From Methylotenera_A sp046594915 (lineage in GTDB: Bacteria; Pseudomonadota; Gammaproteobacteria; Burkholderiales; Methylophilaceae): a stretch of DNA of 64,000 bases. How positions within the stretch are numbered: the stretch's first letter is position 1; every line of letters starts with the position of its first letter. The DNA lies in contig JBKJRC010000004.1 of assembly GCA_046594915.1 (NCBI GenBank), positions 62,001-126,000 on the forward strand, written 5' to 3'. The notes beneath the pieces were generated by a model. That model did no database searches. It saw nothing but the letters and a program-made list of their open reading frames with translations, and was not told the DNA's origin. This document shows positions 53,243 to 61,400 of this stretch, one piece after another. The position numbers were made by a program, and so were the translations under genes.

Positions 53243-55333
53243 TTAAAAATCCGCGCGTAATCCAATTAAAACTGAGCGTTCCCCCGCAACTGATATCTCC
53301 TTTAAAAATGAAGTATGTTCGCGGATTTCTGCATTCAATAAATTGTTGGCTTTAGCAAACATTTCAACATTTAATTTGGTGGGTAATTTATAGGTAATCA
53401 TGGCGCTCACATCGGTGTAACCATCGGTTGGCAACTCATTATTGGCGGTGCGGCTTTGGTTAAACGCATGCAATACATTTAAGCGTGCGCCAAAACTATT
53501 TTTTTGATAAATCAACCCTGCACCTAAACGCAGCGGCGAAATACGTGGCAACGCGCCACCCGTATCGCGATTGGTGGCATGTACGTAATCACCACGCATG
53601 GTTAAGTCGAGATTATTGGCCACGTTAAAGCGCGCGTCGGCTTCCAAGCCTTTAAATTCAGCGCCAACATTGCTAAACTGGGCAATTGGCGTGCCTGCAA
53701 TCGGCTCAACATTGCCCGTATCAAACAAGCCGATAAAATTACTAAAGCGCGTGTAATAAGTGCCTACGCTGAACGAATTTTTCGCATCTTTCCAGCGAAT
53801 CTGCGCATCAATGCCTTTTGAGCGCTCTACATCGAAGTTGGGGTTACCAATCTCAAACTGACCAGTAGCAGCATGTTGACCATTGGCATACAGCTCAAAA
53901 TAACTAGGCGCGCGTTCGTTGTGCGATAAATTGCCCGCCAGCGACCAGTGATTATCTAATTGATACACGCTGCCCAGCGCATAGCTATTGGGATTAAAAC
54001 TGGCATTTTGCGCAGGTCCAAAACGCGCATCATCTTTCGAATCGACTGAAGCATGGCCAAAACGTGCGCCTGCGGTCACTTTAAGTTTATTGTCGGTTAA
54101 GCTAAGCGGCAATTCTTCATATACGTATAGCGCTTTAGATTGTGTATTGGTGCTCGGTACAAATGCTTCGTCACCCGTTGCCTCAAAATTACTATTTTGA
54201 AATTGCAAGCCAACTACGCCTTGCAACTGGCCTAATTCTGTGTGCACAGGCATATGACCCGCTTCAAAAGTGCCTTCAACACCACGGTTTTTAAATAGCG
54301 TTTCTGGTTTGCCACCAGCCAGTTCTACATGCTCATAATCGGTGTATGCCATGCGAAATTTAACACGGTTAATCACTGGGCCTAAATCGCTGAATTCTGA
54401 AGCAATATCCCAGCGCTGGCTTTGCATATCAATACGAACATCTTCTTCTGCCACCACACCGTAATTGCTGTTATAGGTAGAAAATGACGTGCCGATATAA
54501 CCGTTATCAAACGTCAATGAAGCACCTAATGCACCGCCGTCATTATCGGCGCTGCTATTGATTAATGTGCCACGATTTTCGCGCGGCAAGCCTTCTGCAC
54601 GACTGCTGCGCTTGGAAAGCGCAAAGCCAGGAATATTTAAATCACTGGTTTCTCGACTATAAGCATCGGCATGGATGGCAAACTGCCCGTTGCCCACATC
54701 TAGCACAATGGCACCATTACGCGTATTGTCTGGACCACCAAAACGAGTTTCTGCGCGACCTGTTATGCCTTCTAACTTTTCTTTTGGAATGCGATGATCA
54801 ATCGCATTCACCACACCGCCCACCGCACTGCCGCCATAAAGCAGTGAAGCTGGGCCGCGAATCACATCAATCTGTTCAATCACCAGCGGGTCAATCGCTA
54901 CTGCATGATCAAAACTTAAACTCGACGCATCCAGAATGCCAACGCCATTTTGTAAAATGCGCACTCGCTCCGCATCCAGCCCCCGGATCACTGGCCGCGA
55001 TGCATTTGGGCCAAATTGGGTGGCTGTTACGCCAGGTATGCCATTTAACGTTTCGCCAATCGTACCTTCGCGACGCAAACTTAATTCGCGTCCATTTAAC
55101 ACCGTAACAGGCACTACTAGTTCGTCTGACGCAACACCTAAAGGGTTGCCCGTTATAGCCAATGGAGCTAAATCAATCTCTACAGGTTCTGCAGCATAAG
55201 CGTTTTGCATAAAAAGTGCTGCAATAGTTAAAGCCAGCGGCTTAGATTTAACTAGTTTGAATTTAAATAATTTGTTTGCAAATACAAGCTGCGCACATGT
55301 TGCGCGCACGCGCGAGTGGTGAATCTGAACCAT
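53243..55333 (-). CDS. TonB-dependent outer-membrane receptor (ZnuD-like)
   Basis: A 696-aa beta-barrel receptor. An unusually long basic leader precedes the signal peptide ending NAYAAE (near 48); an internal start is possible. The plug shows LRREGTIGETLNGIPGVTATQ, SRPVIRGLDAERVRILQNG and DVIRGPASLLYGGSAVGG, and the barrel ends SVLIGLRADF. Plug and barrel resemble the ZnuD group (zinc or heme uptake). Metal specificity is inferred from the family only. A small His/Cys protein gene lies upstream. Confidence 0.85.
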   Translation of the reverse strand: MVQIHHSRVRATCAQLVFANKLFKFKLVKSKPLALTIAALFMQNAYAAEPVEIDLAPLAITGNPLGVASDELVVPVTVLNGRELSLRREGTIGETLNGIPGVTATQFGPNASRPVIRGLDAERVRILQNGVGILDASSLSFDHAVAIDPLVIEQIDVIRGPASLLYGGSAVGGVVNAIDHRIPKEKLEGITGRAETRFGGPDNTRNGAIVLDVGNGQFAIHADAYSRETSDLNIPGFALSKRSSRAEGLPRENRGTLINSSADNDGGALGASLTFDNGYIGTSFSTYNSNYGVVAEEDVRIDMQSQRWDIASEFSDLGPVINRVKFRMAYTDYEHVELAGGKPETLFKNRGVEGTFEAGHMPVHTELGQLQGVVGLQFQNSNFEATGDEAFVPSTNTQSKALYVYEELPLSLTDNKLKVTAGARFGHASVDSKDDARFGPAQNASFNPNSYALGSVYQLDNHWSLAGNLSHNERAPSYFELYANGQHAATGQFEIGNPNFDVERSKGIDAQIRWKDAKNSFSVGTYYTRFSNFIGLFDTGNVEPIAGTPIAQFSNVGAEFKGLEADARFNVANNLDLTMRGDYVHATNRDTGGALPRISPLRLGAGLIYQKNSFGARLNVLHAFNQSRTANNELPTDGYTDVSAMITYKLPTKLNVEMFAKANNLLNAEIREHTSFLKEISVAGERSVLIGLRADF

Positions 55334-55403
55334 GATGAAATCCTCAAAAAATAACCGAATACGACAAATAAAAACTAACTTAATAGTTAGCTAATTGTGG
55401 AAT

Positions 55404-55712
55404 TTAGGCAATTTGAGGCGGACCGCGCGCGGAATATGGGGAATTGGCAACACTTAAAAAATGTACGGTAAGACTGACTGTAGCTATTGAAACAGCTTGT
55501 GCAACGGCAAACACAAACACAGAAGTCGCCAAGCCATTGGCAAGGCCCGCATGACTAATACACTGTTCACAGGGATGGTTAGGTGTATTTTGATCTTGCT
55601 GATTTTGTTGTGTTAAGTCAGTAATATGGCTGATTTCGTGCGTAGCCACACCCATTTGCGTAAACGCAAACAGTACAGTCAAGCTTAAATGGACGAAAAA
55701 TTTCTGCAACAT
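55404..55712 (-). CDS. small exported His/Cys protein next to the TonB receptor
   Basis: 102 aa from ATG 55712 (MLQKFFVHLSLTV); a frame extension reaches 55784 but adds a polar stretch ahead of the signal-like helix. Putative metal ligands are HEISH, HPCEQCISHAG and a second hydrophobic helix follows, with the tail SARGPPQIA. The His/Cys cluster and the position before a metal-type receptor suggest metal handling. Similar small proteins occur beside ZnuD-like receptors, to my memory. Confidence 0.6.
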   Translation of the reverse strand: MLQKFFVHLSLTVLFAFTQMGVATHEISHITDLTQQNQQDQNTPNHPCEQCISHAGLANGLATSVFVFAVAQAVSIATVSLTVHFLSVANSPYSARGPPQIA

Positions 55713-55938
55713 AGTTGCAATATTAGCAGAATCTCTCCAATATCTGCATTTAAATATTGTCATTGATTCAGAATTATTAATCACTTGCCGAGCTACGATT
55801 TACGTTTTCAACCACTTAAATGCGTTAAGTACTTAAATCAATGCGCTTTTACTTCGCCTTTAAAATAGTGCTGTTCCATAATTAGCATCTGCTTTATAAA
55901 AAAGTATAGATAAATGGTTTTTAAATTTTATAATTGAA

Positions 55939-55967
55939 TTGGCTTTTTTCTCTGAAAAGCCTACACT
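55939..55967 (+). promoter_or_regulatory. candidate sigma-70 promoter of the Sec-protein gene
   Basis: TTGGCT and TACACT are separated by 17 bases, about 210 bases before the ATG. The -10 box overlaps the first palindrome, as expected for a repressor site. Confidence 0.4.
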
Positions 55968-55991
55968 AATCATTAGTGCATTAAATTAATG
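55964..55991. promoter_or_regulatory. two adjacent perfect palindromes (candidate double operator)
   Basis: CACTAATCATTAGTG (55964-55978) and CATTAAATTAATG (55979-55991) are each perfect inverted repeats around a single centre base and directly abut. They overlap the candidate -10 box. The regulator is unknown. Confidence 0.55.
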
Positions 55992-56178
55992 ATAATACGC
56001 ATGTTGCTCAGTGTGCTTTACTTGATAATGTTGTAAATAGCAAAATAAATAGAGCAAGTTTGATTCAGAATGATGAAGTAGTCGGCCGTTTTTTGGCGTG
56101 GAAGCTGAAAAACATTTTTTGAGCAAATCGTCATCAGTTTGCTCACTCAATGTAGCACTGTTAGAAGGAGAAGTCAGC

Positions 56179-57687
56179 ATGTCTTTAATCAGACCTGTAA
56201 GACAGCTCAGCGTGCTTGCAACTGCCCTAGCGTTAACACTAGGTGTATCTGCAGCAAATGCGGCTGTAAATGACGTCGTCACAGTGGTCGATCCATCGCC
56301 AGTTAACTGGTTATGGGTCACTTGGAACACCATGGAAGAAACCGTCCGGGTTGACAAGAATGGCCAAAGTACACCAAGCCTTGCTGAGAAGCAAACTTGG
56401 TTAGACGACAAAACGTTGCAAATTAAACTACGTAAAAACGTTGCGTTTCAAGATGGTGAAAAACTCAACGCTAACGTATTTCGTCGTAGTTATGACGAAG
56501 TGCAAAAGTGGACAAATCCACACCCACCTGGCGCATTCTTGAATTTTGCTAAGGATAGCTCGATGGAAGTGGTCGATGACCATACAATCAATTTCAAGTT
56601 TCCAGAACCTGATGGTTCTGCAATCATGAAACTACGTGGTATGCATGTCGGCAGCACAAAATTCTGGAATGAACTTGCGTTCGTTGATCAGAAAAATAAA
56701 AATGCTGAAGGCCATTGGTGAGTGATAGGCGAAGCTGGTCCGTGGGGGACTGGTCCGTTTATTCTCAAAGAGGGTGTTTCAGTATTAGATAAGCGTTCGC
56801 CAACGGTGACAATGGTGCCTAATACCAATTATTGGAATAAGGCACGTACACCGAAAGTGACGATTAAGTTTGACAATATTATCTCTAAAGCTGAGGCGCT
56901 TGAAGAAGTAGCCAAAGGCGGCAAAGTGGATATTGTGACTGAGTTGTCTCCGGCTGAAGCAGTTGCATTAAAAGGCAATAAAAACGCACGTGTAGTTGAG
57001 AGTAAAGCGAAAACAGTGTTGGTAGGTGTATTTAACCAAAATAAAGCAGGGTCTGTATGGACTGATATCGCTGTTCGTAAAGCAATCAATAACGCGGTTG
57101 ATAAGGCTATGGTTATCAAAGAAGGCTCATTGGGCTACGGCACACAAATGCCATCAATGATTACCAAAGGTTCTTATGCTTATGATGGTAGTTTAAAATC
57201 TTATGCGTATGCACCAGCAAAAGCTAAGCCAGTATTGGCTAAGCATGGTGTGACAAGCTTAGTGATTGCAAGCGATGATGGCCACAAAGCCATTGCCGAA
57301 GCTGTTGCGAAAAGTTTGGCTGCATCTGGTGTGACCGCTACGGTGGATACGTCAGGTAAAGGCGATGCTTGGGATATTAAACTGGTTGAGCATTTTGACT
57401 GGTCGCCTAATTATCCGTATGGCGTGGTATTCCGTGAGTTTTTTGGCAAAGATGGCGGTTTCCGCAGCATGCCAGAGGACGCAGGGTTTGAAGCTTTAGC
57501 TCAAAAGATTATTAATAATCCGACTAAGCAAGAAGGCTTCACCAAGCAAATGGATCGTTATGTACATGATCAAGCGAATGTGCTGTTCTTGTATGCACCA
57601 TCAAAATTGTATGCGGTCAGTAATAAGGTGAATTTCACACCATACCGTTCTACAGTGTTGGAGCTTGCAGAAACATCCATCAAGTAA
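56179..57687 (+). CDS. family 5 ABC solute-binding protein with in-frame UGA, predicted selenoprotein (Sec181)
   Basis: ATG 56179 has AGAAGGAG upstream. A signal peptide ends SAANA (about 28). The frame meets TGA at 56719-56721 and continues unbroken to TAA 57687, giving 502 aa with Sec at residue 181, the usual size for SBP_bac_5 proteins. Family features run across the TGA: LQIKLRKNVAFQDGEKLNA before it, GPWGTGPFIL after it and YNKAR-like NYWNKARTP. The sequence NAEGHW-Sec-VIGEAG places Sec just ahead of the GTGPF motif. No cysteine is present anywhere. Without Sec insertion only 180 residues are made. Relatives bind peptides, nickel or other solutes; the ligand here is unknown. Confidence 0.85.
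56722..56753 (+). promoter_or_regulatory. bacterial SECIS-like hairpin
   Basis: Immediately after the TGA, CUGGUCC (56735-56741) pairs with GGACUGG (56747-56753), seven pairs including two G-U, closing the loop GUGGG. The loop starts 20 nt after the UGA and its first bases are GU, which fits the bacterial SECIS rules (loop at about 16-37 nt, G in the first two positions). Confidence 0.75.
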
Positions 57688-57713
57688 GCTTGTAATTGTA
57701 GTGGCTTCAAAAT

Positions 57714-57746
57714 GACCTTCCTGCAGCAATGTGGGAAGGTCTTTTC
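57714..57746 (+). terminator. terminator after the selenoprotein gene
   Basis: GACCTTCC / GGAAGGTC, 8 perfect pairs with a 12-base loop, followed by TTTT. It separates the binding-protein message from selB. Confidence 0.9.
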
Positions 57747-57774
57747 AAACTAAAAGTTTTATTAAAGTAGCGAG

Positions 57775-57804
57775 TTGTTTTAAGCGTAGTATCAAAAATA
57801 TAGA
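57775..57804 (+). promoter_or_regulatory. candidate sigma-70 promoter of selB
   Basis: TTGTTT and TATAGA separated by 18 bases, about 80 bases before the selB start, just past the terminator. Confidence 0.35.
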
Positions 57805-57831
57805 ATTAATATAAAAATATCGTTGATCGCA

Positions 57832-57851
57832 TTTTAGCCACAAGGCTAAAA
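57832..57851 (+). promoter_or_regulatory. leader hairpin before selB
   Basis: TTTTAGCC / GGCTAAAA, 8 perfect pairs with loop ACAA, no T-run, 30 bases ahead of the selB start. It could be a post-transcriptional control element, as E. coli has a SECIS-like leader in selA. Confidence 0.4.
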
Positions 57852-57881
57852 GTTAACACGAACATACATGAGGAATCGCTT

Positions 57882-59858
57882 TTGATAGTTGGCACTGCAG
57901 GCCATATTGATCATGGCAAATCTGCATTGGTTCATGCATTGACCCAAGTGGATCCTGACCGGTTGCAGGAGGAAAAGCTCCGCGGCATCACGATAGATTT
58001 AGGCTATGCCTATAAACCTTTACCCAATGGTGAAGTGTTGGGCTTTGTTGATGTGCCCGGCCATGAAAAATTCATTCATAACATGTTGGCTGGGGCGACT
58101 GGCATTGATTACGTGTTGATCGCCATTGCCGCAGATGACGGCCCAATGCCGCAAACCTTAGAGCATTTAGCGATTTTAGATCGACTAGGCTTAAACCAGG
58201 GTGTGGTCGCTTTGACCAAAGTAGATTTGGTTGATGACGCGAGAATTACACAAGTCAAAGCAGATATTAAAAAGATATTGAGCACTACCTCACTAGCTGA
58301 GGCTGATATTCTTTCAGTCTCGGCTCACACTGGCGTTGGCATTGCTGAGTTGGATGCACATTTGGCGCAGGTCGCCCTAAAAAACCCACCACGTGAGCCG
58401 CGTGGCAATTTTAGGCTAGCTGTTGATCGTTGCTTCACTTTATCGGGCATTGGTACCATAGTCACGGGCACGGTTATTTCCGGAAAAGTGAAGGTGGGAG
58501 ATCGCATGATTGTATCGCCCTCTGGTCTTGAAGTGAGGGTCAGAGTAATCCATGCACAAAACCAAGTATCAGAATCTGGAATTAAAGGTCAACGTTGCGC
58601 GCTAAATGTAACCGCGCCGCATTTAGAAAAAAAAGACATCTCTCGTGGCGACTGGGTTGTAAGTGCCCACATACACGCGCCCACCCATAGATTAGATGCC
58701 GAGTTGAGTATCTTAGCCACTGAGAGTAAATTATTTCGCCATTGGACTTATGTGCATGTGCATTTAGGTGCGAGCGATGTATTGGCGCGTATCGCGACCC
58801 TTGAAGATGAGGCAGTAGCACCAGGGCACAAGCAACTGGTGCAATTAGTGCTGGATAAACCGATTGCCGCATTAGCTGGAGATCGTTTTATTATCCGAGA
58901 CCCATCTGCTACAAGAACGATTGGTGGTGGTATTGTTTTAGATGCTTTCCCAGCAGAGCGTGGTCGGCGAAAACCTAAGCGCTTGGCAATGCTGAACGCC
59001 CTTAAAAAAGCAGTGATTGTTACGCAACTAGAAGTTGCAGATCCAATATTAGGTGAGCTTGCTGCGCTTAACGAATTACTGGAAATTAATATTGACGGTA
59101 TTGATTTAGACTGGTTTAAACAGCTACTGAACCTTGAACAATCGGTGATGGATAACCTGGTATTGCGCAGTGAATTACTGTTGGTGATGGCCGATAAAAA
59201 GCGTATTGGCTTTAGTAAATCTCGCTGGCAAACACTTGAAGCCTTATCTTTAGATGCAATCAATCAACACCACGCTATGGTTTCTGACAGCCCCGGATTG
59301 ACGGTGGATGAGTTACGCAACAAAATAGATAAAGCGATGGCAAAGCCAGTCATGGCGCAGATTGTGGAGCATTTACTTCTACAGAAAAAGTTGCTACGTG
59401 TGGGCGTTCGCTTGGCCAGTCCTTTGCATGTGGTGAAGCTGTCCGTCAATGAGCAGTTATTATGGGAGCGGCTTTATCCTTTGTTACAAGCAAATGCCTT
59501 GATGCCGCCTCCTGTAGCTGATATCTTGCTGAAGCTGCAAGTGCCAGAGTTAGAATTACGCACTTTATTAGATCGCTTAATGCGTATGGGATACCTGTTT
59601 AAAGTACGTGCAGAGCAGTATTTTTTGGCAGAAGCTATAGCGAAATTAGGTAAGCAAGTAGAAATGCTAGCACTTGAAAAAGCGCCAGAGCGTTTCACAG
59701 TAGGTCAACTTAGAGAATTTGCGCAGGTGGCGCGCGGGGTTTCTATTCCTTTGCTAGAACTTTATGATCGGATTGGTTTGACTGTGCGTTATAATAGTGG
59801 CCGTCGCTTAAAGCGTGATTGGCACAGTGTTTTCGGAGAGACCGAAAATGCGAGTTAG
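57882..59858 (+). CDS. selB: selenocysteine-specific elongation factor SelB
   Basis: A 658-aa GTPase that delivers Sec-tRNA(Sec) to UGA at a SECIS. The start is TTG (57882), preceded by AGGA. GTAGHIDHGKSALV (G1), DVPGHEKFIHNMLAGATG (G3) and TKVDLVDD (G4) lie in the GTPase domain. The C-terminal winged-helix repeats (about 380-658, LTVDELRNKIDKAM, FTVGQLREFAQVARG) bind the SECIS. A five-codon frame MRNRF ends in UGA overlapping the start. selC follows 12 bases later. Confidence 0.97.
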   Translation: MIVGTAGHIDHGKSALVHALTQVDPDRLQEEKLRGITIDLGYAYKPLPNGEVLGFVDVPGHEKFIHNMLAGATGIDYVLIAIAADDGPMPQTLEHLAILDRLGLNQGVVALTKVDLVDDARITQVKADIKKILSTTSLAEADILSVSAHTGVGIAELDAHLAQVALKNPPREPRGNFRLAVDRCFTLSGIGTIVTGTVISGKVKVGDRMIVSPSGLEVRVRVIHAQNQVSESGIKGQRCALNVTAPHLEKKDISRGDWVVSAHIHAPTHRLDAELSILATESKLFRHWTYVHVHLGASDVLARIATLEDEAVAPGHKQLVQLVLDKPIAALAGDRFIIRDPSATRTIGGGIVLDAFPAERGRRKPKRLAMLNALKKAVIVTQLEVADPILGELAALNELLEINIDGIDLDWFKQLLNLEQSVMDNLVLRSELLLVMADKKRIGFSKSRWQTLEALSLDAINQHHAMVSDSPGLTVDELRNKIDKAMAKPVMAQIVEHLLLQKKLLRVGVRLASPLHVVKLSVNEQLLWERLYPLLQANALMPPPVADILLKLQVPELELRTLLDRLMRMGYLFKVRAEQYFLAEAIAKLGKQVEMLALEKAPERFTVGQLREFAQVARGVSIPLLELYDRIGLTVRYNSGRRLKRDWHSVFGETENAS

Positions 59859-59870
59859 TGTTTTTTTAAA

Positions 59871-59967
59871 GGAAGAGATTCGCTCCCCGGTGGGACGTCC
59901 GGACTTCAAATCCGGGAGAGGCTGCTTGGCAGTCTTTGGTAGGTTCGACTCCTATTCTCTTCCGCCA
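59871..59967 (+). tRNA. selC: tRNA-Sec (selC, anticodon UCA)
   Basis: A 97-nt tRNA with encoded CCA. The 8-bp acceptor GGAAGAGA/TCTCTTCC is perfect, as needed for SelB. Anticodon stem-loop CCGGA-CTTCAAA-TCCGG carries TCA (59906-59908). The extra arm GGCTGC/GCAGTC and T-loop GGTTCGACTCC match E. coli selC closely. It lies between selB and selA. Confidence 0.98.
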
Positions 59968-59984
59968 ATTTTTGTGAACCACCT

Positions 59985-61400
59985 ATGACGGATCTACTCG
60001 CCAGTGCGGTATCACCATCACAGCTTCCATCATTAGATCGGCTACTTAATCGGGCAGAAGCAAAATCAATCATTGCTGCATTTGGCCGTCAAGTGTTGGT
60101 CACAGCGATGCGCCACTTGCTGGATGAGACGCGGACAAACTTACGCAACGGCATTTTCGTTGCGACCGACGAGCTAAGCTTGTTAGCTGCTTGTCGACAG
60201 CAACTTGACGTGAGTCAGCAAACGACCATCAAATCGATATTTAATCTCACTGGTACCGTGTTACATACCAATCTCGGCCGCGCTTTGTTGCCAGAAGAAG
60301 CCATTGTCGCCATTACTAATGCCATGCGTTACCCTTGTAATCTGGAGTATGATCTTGAAAGTGGTGGGCGTGGTGATCGAGACGATTTAGTCGTGGAGTT
60401 ATTGCGTGAATTAACTGGGGCTGAAGATGCAACCATCGTCAATAACAATGCGGCTGCGGTGTTGCTCACTTTAAACAGCTTGGGGCTGCGCAAAGAGGTC
60501 ATCGTGTCGCGTGGCGAACTAGTCGAAATTGGTGGTGCTTTTCGGGTGCCCGACATCATGGCCCGCGCGGGCGCTAAACTCAAAGAAGTCGGCACCACCA
60601 ATCGCACGCATTTAAAAGATTTTGCAGAAGCTATTTCGCCACGTACCGCCATGTTGATGAAAATCCACTGGAGTAACTACGCGATTAGTGGATTCACAGC
60701 GGTGGTGGCTGAGCCTGATTTAGCGAATTTAGCACACCAGCACCAATTACCTTATGTCGTGGATCTTGGCAGCGGCACACTCACCGATTTAGCTAAGTTT
60801 GGTTTGCCTCATGAAACGACCGTGCAGGAAACTTTGGCCAATGGTGCAGATTTAGTGCTGTTTAGTGGCGATAAACTTCTCGGTGGCCCACAAGCCGGCA
60901 TCATCGCCGGGCGTCGTGATTTGATTCAAAAAATAAAGAAAAATCCACTTAAACGCTGTTTACGCGTTGGAAAAATTACGTTAGCAGCCTTAGAGGCGGT
61001 GCTGAGGCTCTATCGTGATCCTGATCGTTTGTCGGAACGGGTAACCACCCTTCGACTTTTAACAAGGCCTGTCAGCGAGATGCATGCGCTAGCAACACGC
61101 TTACAACCCATGCTGGCGCAGCAGTTAAAAGAATATTTTGAAGTTAGTGTAAGTGCGATGAAGGGTCAAATTGGTAGTGGCGCCTTACCAGTCGACCTAT
61201 TACCAAGCATGGGATTACGCATTCAACCGCTGAAAAGCAAAGGTGCAGGCGAGCACTTGAAACGATTACAAAAAATGTTAAGACAACTGCCGATGCCAGT
61301 GATTGGCTATGTGAGAGACGGTGCCATGCATCTTGATGTACGTTGTCTGGAAGATGAGGCCGCATTTGTGCAGCAAATCAGCGCATGGAAGTTTGTATGA
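59985..61400 (+). CDS. selA: L-seryl-tRNA(Sec) selenium transferase
   Basis: A 471-aa PLP enzyme converting Ser-tRNA(Sec) to Sec-tRNA(Sec) with selenophosphate. The PLP lysine lies in FSGDKLLGGPQAG (Lys297). FNLTGTVLHTNLGRALLP and ATIVNNNAAAVLLTLNSL are further signatures. It starts 18 bases after selC and its TGA overlaps the next ATG by four bases. selD is not in the window. Confidence 0.98.
   Translation: MTDLLASAVSPSQLPSLDRLLNRAEAKSIIAAFGRQVLVTAMRHLLDETRTNLRNGIFVATDELSLLAACRQQLDVSQQTTIKSIFNLTGTVLHTNLGRALLPEEAIVAITNAMRYPCNLEYDLESGGRGDRDDLVVELLRELTGAEDATIVNNNAAAVLLTLNSLGLRKEVIVSRGELVEIGGAFRVPDIMARAGAKLKEVGTTNRTHLKDFAEAISPRTAMLMKIHWSNYAISGFTAVVAEPDLANLAHQHQLPYVVDLGSGTLTDLAKFGLPHETTVQETLANGADLVLFSGDKLLGGPQAGIIAGRRDLIQKIKKNPLKRCLRVGKITLAALEAVLRLYRDPDRLSERVTTLRLLTRPVSEMHALATRLQPMLAQQLKEYFEVSVSAMKGQIGSGALPVDLLPSMGLRIQPLKSKGAGEHLKRLQKMLRQLPMPVIGYVRDGAMHLDVRCLEDEAAFVQQISAWKFV

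Larger units (their letters stand above)
55713..56178. other. regulatory region ahead of the Sec-containing binding protein
   Basis: 466 bases between divergent genes. It holds a candidate promoter at 55939-55967, two abutting palindromes at 55964-55991 and a ribosome site at 56162-56170. Frames across it (including a 5' extension of the binding protein to 56098) lack ribosome sites. Confidence 0.5.

Noticed and set aside
53040..53246. 68-codon plus-strand frame after dgkA
   Set aside because: The opposite strand encodes a better-supported 43-aa membrane protein with a ribosome site.
56098..56178. 5' extension of the Sec-protein frame
   Set aside because: No ribosome site and it would precede the signal peptide; ATG 56179 has AGAAGGAG in place.
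55986..56411. Minus-strand frame over the Sec-protein start
   Set aside because: Antisense to the signal peptide region and promoter; no ribosome site or family match.
56719..56721. TGA as a simple nonsense mutation
   Set aside because: The frame is open on both sides, the hairpin fits SECIS rules, and the Sec genes are adjacent. It remains the main alternative until homologues are compared.
57868..57885. MRNRF micro-ORF as a selenoprotein
   Set aside because: UGA is followed directly by UAG and there is no SECIS-type loop; at most a regulatory leader.
58748..59263. Minus-strand frame opposite selB
   Set aside because: Shadow of the SelB coding sequence.
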